DNA from: Candidatus Thorarchaeota archaeon
GTDB lineage: Archaea > Asgardarchaeota > Thorarchaeia > Thorarchaeales > Thorarchaeaceae
Assembly (NCBI GenBank): GCA_030642465.1
Contig: DAOWNS010000065.1
Span: 1 to 8,490, forward strand
DNA: 8,490 bases
Direction: 5' to 3'
In this document: piece by piece, positions 1-6,878 of the stretch
How the letters are laid out: the number at the start of each line of letters is the position of its first letter
How positions within the stretch are numbered: position 1 is the stretch's first letter
Notes under the pieces: model-generated
What the model saw: the letters and a program-made list of their open reading frames with translations, nothing else
The model's database searches: none
Told to the model about the DNA's origin: nothing
Translations under genes and position numbers: made by a program

Positions 1-1227
1 ATGGACCTATCACAATTACTAGTAGTCAATAACAAGAAAGAAGCAATGGTTGTCCTCAAGGATATTCTCAAGGATTTGAAGAAAGCAGAAAAGCTCTCGA
101 AGACAAGAGAGCTGACGGGCGCCATAAGCGAGAACCTGAAGACGTTCTTATTCGTGAAAGACCTCCTTAAGCAATCTGATAACATACGAAGCATCACGAG
201 TCAGATTGATTTCGCTAAAGACCTGCGCAAGACTGGACTCATCAAGGATGTTAACAAAGCGCTGGACGAAGCTCTGAAACACATGGGCACCGACCCTGCG
301 GAGTCCTTAGAGGCGATTCGTGAAGGACTCGATAGTCTTGGGATACTGTTGAGTGTTGAACCAGAAGATGAAGAAGTGGGTAATCTGAGGAATAAGACCC
401 TCGCAATCCTCAACAATGTGAAATATGTCATCCAATTTCAATTGAGCTCGCAGCTTCAGCAGGGTGTCAAGTTCATCATGTCACGAATCCTGGAGAATCT
501 TCACGCTGCAGAGGCCGCATCATACTACAAGGTAATCGGAGAAATGGGAACGGCTGAAGAATTGATGGATCTTGGCAGACTCGCCTTGGCTACTGCATTC
601 GCATCCGAGGCCCAAGTATTTGCCAAGCAATCTGAGCAGGGGGCTTTTAGGGCTCAGATTGAGAGAAACAATGCTCTCGCCAAACTTGCTGATGAACTCG
701 CTGAGTTCGAGGATGATGATAGCCTTGATGAAGTCATTAAAGCTCACGATACCACCATTCTGAAAATCAAGCAAGCAGTAGTTTCATTCGAGTCGGCCGC
801 GAACGAGCTCGCAAGTGTAAAGCTGGAATCAATTCGTCAGAAGAACAATGTCGATGGACAGGTCAAGCAACTCCAAGGTGTTGTAATGAAGTTCAGGGGA
901 GACCTGTTGCGCATGGAGGGAGCAAAGAGCGACTTCCTGGCGGAGTATCTGTATAGAAAAGGAGAGAAAACCAAAGCAAAGAAGCATTACTCCAAAGCTA
1001 GTGACCAGCTCAGAGAGGCAGTGGGAATTTACAATTATGCCGCACAGGTATTCCAGCAGTCAGGTGACACTCAAGCGGCACAGAATGTCGAAACAAAAGC
1101 AAAGACCACTGACCTTCTGGCGAGGGGTGTATGGGACAATAAGCAAAGGCTCGGTCGGGATCAGGAGCCGATGTTCAAGAAAGATGCAGAACTCGCGGTC
1201 CTGTACCTGGGCGGAGCAGGACAGTAG
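1..1227 (+). CDS. Unrecognised all-helical soluble protein with TPR-like C-terminal repeats
   Basis: The reading frame opens with ATG at the first base of the window and ends with TAG, giving 408 residues. The true start cannot be checked because no upstream sequence is present. The protein is rich in Lys, Glu, Ala and Leu, has no cysteine that I can find, and has no signal peptide or membrane segment, so it should be cytosolic. Helix follows helix throughout. Residues about 85-140 and about 311-376 look like degenerate TPR-type hairpins, for example the YLYRKGEKTKAKKHYSKA stretch at 317-334 and the following Ala-rich pair around 345-368. An acidic patch (EFEDDDSLDE) lies at 235-244, and residues 255-310 could form a coiled coil. 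I recognise no enzyme motif and assign no function; a scaffold or adaptor role is only suggested by the fold. It is tail to tail with atpI, 20 bases away, and need not be functionally linked to it. I am confident the gene is real because of its length and protein-like composition. Confidence 0.85.
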   Translation: MDLSQLLVVNNKKEAMVVLKDILKDLKKAEKLSKTRELTGAISENLKTFLFVKDLLKQSDNIRSITSQIDFAKDLRKTGLIKDVNKALDEALKHMGTDPAESLEAIREGLDSLGILLSVEPEDEEVGNLRNKTLAILNNVKYVIQFQLSSQLQQGVKFIMSRILENLHAAEAASYYKVIGEMGTAEELMDLGRLALATAFASEAQVFAKQSEQGAFRAQIERNNALAKLADELAEFEDDDSLDEVIKAHDTTILKIKQAVVSFESAANELASVKLESIRQKNNVDGQVKQLQGVVMKFRGDLLRMEGAKSDFLAEYLYRKGEKTKAKKHYSKASDQLREAVGIYNYAAQVFQQSGDTQAAQNVETKAKTTDLLARGVWDNKQRLGRDQEPMFKKDAELAVLYLGGAGQ

Positions 1228-1247
1228 TGGTGACTCCACCCTTTTCG

Positions 1248-3428
1248 TCAAGCCACCGGATAACTAGATTGGACATGCTTCGGTGTCATAGACACCGTGT
1301 GAATTCGTTTGATGACAAACGGCTTGAAGGGTATGCCGCTGCCATTGTAGAACTTGCTGAACCATTCGACATAGTGAAGCCTTAGCGTGTGCATAAAAGC
1401 CAATATACCCTCGAGCAAGCCAACGATTACGGTTCCGACAATCGCACCCAGTAATGGCAGATAAGGCGCAACCAAATGTCCATCGTGCACGAAGAATTCG
1501 GGGATTATTACGATTCCGAATATGGTGAGCGCTGGGAAAGGAATGTCAATGATTCCAGGAATCAGTTGGAAGAAGACACTGCTGAGGATAACATGAACCG
1601 TATTCAAGGCAAAGATCCGGGCGTAGCTCACAGTATGACTGATAATTCCAAGGGAATATTCCATGAACTTAACCAAACCGTCAACCCCTGACAACAAGGA
1701 GCTCACGGCCATTATGATTAGAGGAAGGATGAGGGCAACTATGGTGAACATCATTGGCGTGATGGGCAACGGAGGATAAATCCCATTGTTTCCTGAGCCG
1801 AAGCCGATTCCAGCAAAGGGTATCCAGAGATTCATGTGTCCAGTCGAACTGAACCAGAGATTGATGTCGCTGTAGCCAACGGCGAGCAGGAGATTCACAA
1901 ACCCGAGATAGAGCCACAAATAGGATAGTGGTACAAGGGCCTTGAGGAATTCGCGATGCCGCAGTTTGTTGTACAGATTCAACACAATTCCCATGGAGAT
2001 ATGGATGGCCCCAACCTCAATGGAGAGCTTGAGCATGTGATATTGTCGCCATGGATTGAAATCTCCATTCTCAAGAGTGTAAGTGAATATGGGCCAAAGC
2101 GGTTCGAGTACAGTATGCGAACCAAGGAAGCTTCCGAAGAGAAACCCGCCTAACATCGCGCACAAACCCATCATCATTAGGCCTGTCGCGCCCTTTTGCA
2201 GAAACCCGAGTATGTCTCCCCATTCCTCGCCCTTGCGCTTAGCCCTCCAAGCTGCCAGCCCGATTAACAGAATCAGGAAGCCCTGGCCCACATCTGCAAA
2301 GATAAGCCCAAAAATCAGTGGGAAGGAGAAGAACAGAATCTTCGTCGGGTCTATGTCACTCTTGGATGGGGTGCCATAAGCCGTGACCAAACCTTCTGCA
2401 GGTTTCACCACTGAGGGGTTGATAAGGCAGGTGGGCGACTCCAGTTCCGCGAAATCTGGGCTCTCAAAGGTTATCTGTACAGTGTCGTCTGTCCGTTCAC
2501 GAAGAAGCTTAGTAAGACGCTGTTCTGAGCCTACAGGAATCCAACCCCATACCTTCATGGAATGTGGGGTGTAGACAATGAAGTTCTTAACCTCCATTTC
2601 AGCCTTTTCAATGTCAAGAACCTCCCAGGCCGCTAGAATCTTCAAGCCCCAGTTTCTGGCAATTTGTGACTTGCTATTGCGGAGTTTCTCGGTTTCCGCT
2701 TCAAGCTCAACGATCTTACGGATAGCGTTCGCAGCTATTTGATCTGGAGACCCCGAGACATCGTCAAAAACATCCACCTCGTTGTAGCCCATTGCGGAGA
2801 GAATCCTTTGAATGGTTTCCTTATTCTCCTTTGCCACGCTAACACTGACAACTGAAACGCCCCTCTTGAGAGGACGTGACCTGAATGCGTAGGCGTCGTC
2901 GGTTACCTCTCTCAGACTCCATTTGAGCAGTGATAGCCTCCCAGCGGGGAGCAACCCGGCAGTTGTGTAGGTGTACTCAGTTGTTCCAATGAAGCTCATG
3001 TCAAGGCCAAGTGGCCTGAGTGACATTGCAACGTCCCTTATGCTTATGTTCCTGTCAATCTCGGCCGCAGCAGAAGCTATCTTCGTGTCGATTTCCAGAA
3101 CTTTGGTTTCGATTTCCTTCAGGATGTTTCTGGCAAAGTTAAGCGATTTCTCAAGTGTTGAATCGTCAATCTCGATGCGCTGCCCTGTGCTCTTTCTTGA
3201 GTCTATGCCGAGTATAGTCGCGATCTTGGAAACCCGCTCAAGCAATTCAAAAGCGATTCGTTCCAATCGCGACCTCTTAACTACAATGAACTTGGCTTGA
3301 AGCCTCACATCAATGAACTCGAACTGACTGAACTCTCCCAAGGCTAGAATGACCTTCCTTTCAAGGTCACGATGAGAAACAACCTTGGCGACTAATGCAC
3401 TTGTTGGCCCCATGTTCAGCATCACCAT
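1248..3428 (-). CDS. atpI: A-type ATP synthase subunit I (subunit a, stator channel)
   Basis: This is the 726-residue membrane stator subunit that carries the two ion half-channels against the K ring. The N-terminal half (to about residue 350) is the soluble arm that binds the E/H peripheral stalks, with coiled-coil stretches near 85-125 and 235-260. The C-terminal half has about eight membrane helices: roughly 366-394, 412-436, 466-486, 498-519, 556-580, 597-620, 631-648 and 655-682. Family hallmarks are PLIFGLIFADVGQGF at 370-384, the SYARIFAL stretch with Arg604, and TLRLHYVEWFSKFYNGSG with Arg683; these arginines correspond to the pair that faces the rotor carboxylate. A tail of about 22 residues follows the usual ending near PFKPF. 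The start is uncertain. The longest frame begins at 3428 without a clear ribosome site, while an ATG at 3413 (sixth codon) has GGTGAT 7 bases upstream and may be the real start. The gene is divergent from atpH, so subunit I is transcribed apart from its stalk partners. Confidence 0.97.
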   Translation of the reverse strand: MVMLNMGPTSALVAKVVSHRDLERKVILALGEFSQFEFIDVRLQAKFIVVKRSRLERIAFELLERVSKIATILGIDSRKSTGQRIEIDDSTLEKSLNFARNILKEIETKVLEIDTKIASAAAEIDRNISIRDVAMSLRPLGLDMSFIGTTEYTYTTAGLLPAGRLSLLKWSLREVTDDAYAFRSRPLKRGVSVVSVSVAKENKETIQRILSAMGYNEVDVFDDVSGSPDQIAANAIRKIVELEAETEKLRNSKSQIARNWGLKILAAWEVLDIEKAEMEVKNFIVYTPHSMKVWGWIPVGSEQRLTKLLRERTDDTVQITFESPDFAELESPTCLINPSVVKPAEGLVTAYGTPSKSDIDPTKILFFSFPLIFGLIFADVGQGFLILLIGLAAWRAKRKGEEWGDILGFLQKGATGLMMMGLCAMLGGFLFGSFLGSHTVLEPLWPIFTYTLENGDFNPWRQYHMLKLSIEVGAIHISMGIVLNLYNKLRHREFLKALVPLSYLWLYLGFVNLLLAVGYSDINLWFSSTGHMNLWIPFAGIGFGSGNNGIYPPLPITPMMFTIVALILPLIIMAVSSLLSGVDGLVKFMEYSLGIISHTVSYARIFALNTVHVILSSVFFQLIPGIIDIPFPALTIFGIVIIPEFFVHDGHLVAPYLPLLGAIVGTVIVGLLEGILAFMHTLRLHYVEWFSKFYNGSGIPFKPFVIKRIHTVSMTPKHVQSSYPVA

Positions 3429-3651
3429 CAGTTAACCGTTGGAGAAGAACGACCAGTTCAGTCCGGACACCTTGAGGCTCAAGACCTACAGAAATAAACG
3501 TTGTGACTAGAGAGCTGCTTTGCGAGCGATATACTCATCGTCCAAGTCCTCACAAACGAACCGCATGCACCGTACATGCCGGTGTAGGCTAATGTTTATC
3601 TTGAGTTCTAATGAAGACCTTCTGATATAGTGCATTCCGAGGAAAGACATT
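3429..3651. promoter_or_regulatory. Divergent control region between atpI and atpH
   Basis: This 223-bp gap must hold promoters for both atpI (leftward) and atpH (rightward). Two similar T/A boxes face outward: GTTTATTT read on the minus strand near 3492-3499, and GTTTATCT on the plus strand near 3594-3601. Each lies about 50-70 bases from its start codon, which leaves room for a leader of about 25-45 bases. A GAGGA ribosome site for atpH is at 3639-3643, 8 bases before its ATG. Interlocking inverted repeats at 3563-3584 sit between the two boxes. The boxes are weaker than the archaeal TTTATATA consensus, so the promoter positions are inferred. Confidence 0.5.
3563..3584. repeat. Two interlocking 5-bp inverted repeats
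   Basis: GCATG at 3563-3567 pairs with CATGC at 3575-3579, and CACCG at 3568-3572 pairs with CGGTG at 3580-3584. The two dyads are nested in an A-B-A'-B' order, so only one stem can form at a time. The site lies just upstream of the proposed rightward T/A box for atpH. It could be a regulator-binding operator, but arms of 5 bp are short and could arise by chance. Confidence 0.35.
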
Positions 3652-3972
3652 ATGCCCGAGGCCCAAGATATCGATCGAATCCGCAAGGCAGAAAATGACG
3701 CTAAGGATAGAATTCGTGCTGCCGAGGACAGTGCGAGAGAGATTCGAAGGCAGGTTGAGGTTGATGTTATGGAGATACTGAAGGATGCTGAAACCGATGG
3801 CAGGAAGGCAGCTGAAAAGCGTATCAACAAGAACGAGACTAAGAGAGTTTCCAAGGAGCGCGAGTTTCTGAAGAAGATTGATAGAATAATCGCTCAGACA
3901 CAAGAGAGCTCAAGAGAAAGAGAGGCCGCTGCAGTGAAAGTTGCGGTGGAGATGATAATTGGAGGGGAGTGA
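3652..3972 (+). CDS. atpH: A-type ATP synthase subunit H (peripheral stalk, G-like)
   Basis: This is a 106-residue, highly charged, almost wholly helical protein with heptad-like Ala/Ile/Leu spacing from about residue 5 to 90. That is the composition and length expected of archaeal subunit H (AhaH, the V-ATPase G counterpart). It pairs with subunit E in a right-handed coiled coil to form the peripheral stalk that stops the catalytic head from rotating. The start is ATG at 3652, supported by GAGGA 8 bases upstream. The identity rests on composition and on the immediately following atpE, only 4 bases beyond the TGA stop; coiled coils carry few unique motifs. Co-transcription with atpE fits the equal numbers of E and H in the complex. 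Confidence 0.88.
   Translation: MPEAQDIDRIRKAENDAKDRIRAAEDSAREIRRQVEVDVMEILKDAETDGRKAAEKRINKNETKRVSKEREFLKKIDRIIAQTQESSREREAAAVKVAVEMIIGGE
3961..3969 (+). promoter_or_regulatory. Ribosome binding site that fixes the atpE start
   Basis: GGAGGGGAG overlaps the last codons of atpH and lies 7 bases upstream of the ATG at 3977. It matches the archaeal GGAGGTGAT-type signal and argues against the earlier in-frame TTG, which lies just before it. Confidence 0.7.
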
Positions 3973-3976
3973 TGAT

Positions 3977-4606
3977 ATGAGCAGTATTCAGCCTATCATC
4001 GAGATGATCAAGACAAAGGCGGCTGAAAGAGGAGATGAAATTGTCAAGAATGCCGAGAAACTGAGAGAGGAAAAGCTCTTGGAAGCAAGGAAGATAGGTA
4101 AGGCCAAGGTGGCTGCAATGATGGTTGAAGCTGAGATACAGTTTCAAACAGATAGTGCGAGGCGAGACGTCAATACAATGCTGACAGCGAGGCACAATAT
4201 ATTAGAGGCCAAAGAGGTCCTGGCTACAGATATCCTAAAACAAGCAATTGAATCTCTAGCGAAGAACCGCAAAACAAAGCGCTATGCTAGTATACTGGCT
4301 AACCTCATCATCGAGGGCGGTTCCGCTCTTGCCGTCGGGGAGGTTGAATTGATATTGCCCAATGGTCACAATCCACAGCTGGATCTCACAAAGATAGGCA
4401 GGGAAATCACGAAGCGTACGGGAATTAAAAGCAAGGTTTCTCTCTCAAAGGAAACAATTCGAGCTGCTGGAGGAGTTATAGTCAGAAGCAAAGATGGCAC
4501 GAAATGGGTAGACAATACATTCGAGGGGCGCATTGATCGGATGTTAAGCAAGATAAGACAGCGGATTTACTCCATTTTGTTTAAGGACATTGACACATCA
4601 ATCTAA
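3977..4606 (+). CDS. atpE: A-type ATP synthase subunit E (peripheral stalk)
   Basis: This 209-residue protein has the subunit E layout. A charged N-terminal helix (about 1-100) pairs with subunit H, and a C-terminal globular domain caps the catalytic head. The hallmark is near the end: a Gly-Gly-Val-Ile-Val-Arg strand at 165-170 with the Asp-Gly turn at 173-174, then DNTFEGRID at 179-187 and a final amphipathic helix. I chose ATG at 3977 rather than the in-frame TTG at 3959, because the TTG overlaps the end of atpH and the purine-rich GGAGGGGAG at 3961-3969 sits 7-11 bases before the ATG as a strong ribosome site. That leaves 4 bases after the atpH stop, which is typical of a coupled pair. 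It runs tail to tail into atpK with a 17-base gap. Confidence 0.95.
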   Translation: MSSIQPIIEMIKTKAAERGDEIVKNAEKLREEKLLEARKIGKAKVAAMMVEAEIQFQTDSARRDVNTMLTARHNILEAKEVLATDILKQAIESLAKNRKTKRYASILANLIIEGGSALAVGEVELILPNGHNPQLDLTKIGREITKRTGIKSKVSLSKETIRAAGGVIVRSKDGTKWVDNTFEGRIDRMLSKIRQRIYSILFKDIDTSI

Positions 4607-4623
4607 ATGAGAAGTCAGATAGT

Positions 4624-5025
4624 TCATGGTATCAGTTGGGGTATGTAGCCAATAAGCATGAAAGCGATGACGAAACCGTAGATTGCGACTGCCTCAATGA
4701 ACACCACATACAGAATAGTTTTGCCAAAAAGCTCCGGCCTCTCGGTGATTGCTCCAAGCGCTGCTGCTGATGTCGACGCCATTCCCAGAGCTGCGCCAAA
4801 ACCAGATGCACCCAGGACAATTGAAGCGGCTATGGCAAGACCGGCAACCCCCAGCATAGGATCTGTTCCTTGGAGTAGTGTAAAGCCAAGATCAGGCGCA
4901 ACACTCAAAGCGCTAATGGCATGAGCTCCCGTGATAATAGTGGCAAGTGCTGACAAAGACAGGAACATGACTAGTACACCGATTACGAGCAAGGCAAGAC
5001 TGGTTTTCAAGGAGTATATTTTCAT
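4624..5025 (-). CDS. atpK: A-type ATP synthase subunit K (proteolipid, rotor c ring)
   Basis: This 133-residue proteolipid forms the membrane rotor ring. The core is one helical hairpin: a Gly/Ala-rich helix at about 58-92 (GASGFGAALGMAS at 72-84), a short polar loop with TERPELFGK at 94-102, and a second helix at 103-128 with the ion-binding carboxylate Glu111 in FIEAVAIYG. A single-hairpin archaeal K is usually about 70-100 residues. This one has an extra N-terminal hydrophobic segment (about 8-31) after two lysines, ending near Ala-His-Ala at 34-36, which looks like a signal peptide or an added helix. Glu111 is followed by Ala, not Ser or Thr, and the first helix has no Gln, so the usual Na+ ligands are missing and protons are the likelier ion (inference). 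The start is ATG at 5025 with a GAGGA-type site (complement of 5034-5038) 8 bases upstream. It lies 19 bases downstream of atpC in the same operon. Confidence 0.96.
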   Translation of the reverse strand: MKIYSLKTSLALLVIGVLVMFLSLSALATIITGAHAISALSVAPDLGFTLLQGTDPMLGVAGLAIAASIVLGASGFGAALGMASTSAAALGAITERPELFGKTILYVVFIEAVAIYGFVIAFMLIGYIPQLIP

Positions 5026-5044
5026 TATTCGGTTCCTCTAATTG

Positions 5045-6112
5045 TCACCATATAGTAATCATCTGTCTTATGATAGAGGCTGGTTCTCCTTTCTCGACTC
5101 CTACTGCGATGGATATCACATTTCGCATCTCAAAGTACTTGAGATTGAAGAATCCAATCACTGTTCCAAGATGAAATGGGTAGCCGGACAGTTGCTTTTT
5201 AATCTGTTGTGCCAAGTAATCTCTCACTGCTATTTCGATTTTTGCCAAGTTGTTGGTTTCATTGTATATTCGGTCAAGCCGAGTCGCAATCTCAGTATGC
5301 CTAGTTTGTTTCAGCTGCAATAGCACATCGACCCAAGAAGTTCGCCGGCGTATGGAATCAACATATGCCTGCGAGTCCTTCGTGAATTGCACCATTGAAA
5401 CACCAATCATGCGCCGATTGAGACCTAAGACCAATGCGCGCAACATCATGATTGTGTTGTTCAAGTCCACACGATTTTCAAGAAGCTGGATGATTCTCTG
5501 CTTGTCTTCATCTGGGAATGCTTCCAGTGATTCCATAATTTTCCGCAGGTACCACTCCTCAAGGGCAATCTCAAGTGGCACTGAGGTTTCAAGCTCTAAG
5601 TACACGGGGAGTCTGGTTAGAAGTGCAATCTTCAGATCCGGAATCGGGATGTCTTCAACGAGTTTCTCTACATTCTCCTTCTTGACCAACCGGGCAAACA
5701 GCTCAGTCTGAACTGGAGAAACCGGCACAACAAAACTGAGTATCTCGTCTCTCTTGAGACCAACATGCATTCCACGAATCACGGTCTTCAGGCCATCCGT
5801 CAAGAAGACCAAGGAGTAGGTTTCAGCGAAATCGCGCACCTTCCCGGACAAAGACCGGGTGAGTGTATGACTAACATCAGAATAGTCAGTAGCCAAAATT
5901 ATTGCCAACTCCTCAAGACTCGGCGATTTTGAGGAGGTTGCCTCATCTATAGCTGGGCCGTAATGAGTGGTCTTCAATACTGCGATGAACTCATTGTAAT
6001 CTTTGGAACGCAAGAGCCGTTCATAAGTGCCAATCTTAAGAGAGCGTACCAGCTGTCCTCTTACTCTCGCATTAACGAATCCGTACTCTTTCGCAGCCTT
6101 ATAGGCCTTCAT
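5045..6112 (-). CDS. atpC: A-type ATP synthase subunit C (AC39/d-type rotor coupler)
   Basis: This 355-residue protein is the funnel-shaped subunit that seats the central stalk (D/F) on the K ring. The AC39 family signature is visible at both ends: YGFVNARVRG at 10-19, and a C-terminal stretch at 312-342 that contains GTVIGFFNLKYFEMRN followed by AVGVEKG. The length is usual for the family and there is no membrane segment. Three similar helical repeats, as expected for the family, are suggested by recurring Leu-rich helices near 20-50, 135-180 and 215-260. The start is ATG at 6112, with GGAG (complement of 6123-6126) 10 bases upstream and a TATA box at 6170-6178. It is the first gene of a C-K operon on the minus strand. 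The other central-stalk genes, D and F, are not in the window. Confidence 0.96.
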   Translation of the reverse strand: MKAYKAAKEYGFVNARVRGQLVRSLKIGTYERLLRSKDYNEFIAVLKTTHYGPAIDEATSSKSPSLEELAIILATDYSDVSHTLTRSLSGKVRDFAETYSLVFLTDGLKTVIRGMHVGLKRDEILSFVVPVSPVQTELFARLVKKENVEKLVEDIPIPDLKIALLTRLPVYLELETSVPLEIALEEWYLRKIMESLEAFPDEDKQRIIQLLENRVDLNNTIMMLRALVLGLNRRMIGVSMVQFTKDSQAYVDSIRRRTSWVDVLLQLKQTRHTEIATRLDRIYNETNNLAKIEIAVRDYLAQQIKKQLSGYPFHLGTVIGFFNLKYFEMRNVISIAVGVEKGEPASIIRQMITIW

Positions 6113-6308
6113 GATAAACCCGCTCCATTACTGGCCCGAAGGGGATTATCTGACTTTGCCCATGCGATTGATATAAAGCTGACGAGATATCTCAGCGAGT
6201 TTCAATTCCCTATTCAGTGTTTGAATATCGTGTTGTATCTAAAGGCCTGGCGAGATGTATTAGAAGGATTCAATAACCAAAAGGTGGCAGCTACCAAATG
6301 TGGTCCAT
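6113..6308. promoter_or_regulatory. Divergent control region between atpC and the four-helix membrane protein gene
   Basis: This gap holds the atpC promoter on the minus strand. For the rightward gene it holds a possible ribosome site, GGTGG at 6283-6287, close to three candidate starts at 6298 (out of frame), 6300 (GTG) and 6309 (ATG). I see no convincing TATA box for the rightward gene and no RNA gene here. Confidence 0.45.
6170..6178 (-). promoter_or_regulatory. TATA box of the atpC-atpK operon
   Basis: Read on the minus strand this is CTTTATATC, very close to the archaeal TATA consensus. It is about 58-66 bases upstream of the atpC ATG. Transcription starting about 25 bases downstream would give a leader of about 35-40 bases that includes the GGAG ribosome site. 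I found no equally good box before atpK, so the two genes are probably co-transcribed. Confidence 0.6.
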
Positions 6309-6312
6309 ATGA
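6298..6312 (+). other. Possible four-codon leader frame (MWSI) overlapping the next start
   Basis: An ATG at 6298, 10 bases after GGTGG at 6283-6287, opens a Met-Trp-Ser-Ile frame that stops at TGA 6310-6312. This stop overlaps the ATG at 6309 of the membrane protein as ATGA, the usual geometry of translational coupling. It may be chance: four codons carry no coding signal, and the in-frame GTG at 6300 is an alternative start. Confidence 0.2.
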
Positions 6313-6875
6313 CGGATGAAGATAACAATGGTCAATTCGACATTGGAGGAATGTTTAGGACTTCTGCGACTGTCACATTCGTGGTGGAGATTCTGTCGGT
6401 AATCGTGATGGTGGGTTCTGTCTTAGCTTGGTACATTGGAGGCTTCCTAGACATAATTGCTCCAGAGATTCAAATCTTGCTGTTGTTGATTCTATCTATC
6501 ATTACGCTCATTGTCTTTCTAGCTGCCTTTGGCGTCTTTCTCAGGTTTTCTAGGAAACTTAGCAATGCGGTGGTTGGACAAGGCCTTGAGCAGGTCAAAA
6601 TGAACGCGCCAAGAGTCAAAGCAGTCATCTTCATCTATGGACTGCTTGTATTGACCATGTTCGCCACAGGTGTCTACATCTGGTATCTAGTGGATCTGTG
6701 GTTCCTAATGCCATGGGCTGCGTCTCATACTTCCATTTCTCTTCGGATATTTGGATATGCGCTAGGAGCGTTCTTCATTTCATTTCTAGTTCAGATCATT
6801 GTGGCACTGATAGGACGAACCTCCACTAGATTGATAGTTGAAGTACTGGACGCGGATGACTCTGACTTTACGTAA
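6309..6875 (+). CDS. Unrecognised four-helix integral membrane protein
   Basis: This frame encodes 188 residues from the ATG at 6309, or 191 from a GTG at 6300. Counting from the GTG, four strongly hydrophobic segments lie at about 24-50, 57-83, 107-133 and 147-171. A short acidic N-terminus (TDEDNNGQFD) precedes them and an acidic tail (EVLDADDSDFT) follows them. The basic residues Arg82, Arg85 and Lys86 after helix 2 mark the only sizeable loop (about 84-105) as probably cytosolic, with both ends inside. I see no signal peptide, no catalytic motif and no family I can name. Its neighbours are atpC, head to head, and the AtpZ-like gene, tail to tail with a 3-base gap. A role in assembling the ATP synthase membrane sector is conceivable from position alone. 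The start choice is uncertain because the nearest ribosome-like sequence, GGTGG at 6283-6287, is 12 bases from the GTG and 21 from the ATG. Confidence 0.85.
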   Translation: MTDEDNNGQFDIGGMFRTSATVTFVVEILSVIVMVGSVLAWYIGGFLDIIAPEIQILLLLILSIITLIVFLAAFGVFLRFSRKLSNAVVGQGLEQVKMNAPRVKAVIFIYGLLVLTMFATGVYIWYLVDLWFLMPWAASHTSISLRIFGYALGAFFISFLVQIIVALIGRTSTRLIVEVLDADDSDFT

Positions 6876-6878
6876 TGT

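Noticed and set aside
1227..1245. Small hairpin (GGTG at 1229-1232 with CACC at 1237-1240) followed by CTTTT, as a terminator for the first gene
   Set aside because: The stem is only 4 bp and the T run only 4 bases. Archaeal termination relies on longer T runs, so this is not enough to call.
1476..2574. Several plus-strand open frames of 63-98 codons inside atpI
   Set aside because: The minus strand there encodes conserved membrane helices and the Arg604 motif of subunit I. The opposite frames show no protein-like pattern.
3563..3584. The interlocking repeats as an RNA pseudoknot or riboswitch
   Set aside because: The stems are 5 bp with joining loops of only 0-2 bases, too short to form both at once. 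They also lie upstream of the proposed atpH transcript start.
3507..3903. Minus-strand open frames of 104 and 115 codons across atpH
   Set aside because: They overlap a well-supported atpH with a ribosome site, are mutually overlapping, and read as low-complexity Ser/Leu-rich shadows of charged coiled-coil codons.
3959..3976. TTG at 3959 as the start of atpE, adding six residues
   Set aside because: It overlaps the end of atpH and lies just before the strong ribosome site at 3961-3969, which serves the ATG at 3977.
5250..5711. Plus-strand open frame of 153 codons inside atpC
   Set aside because: It is antisense to a complete AC39-family protein and is rich in Ser and Arg, the usual signature of a shadow frame.
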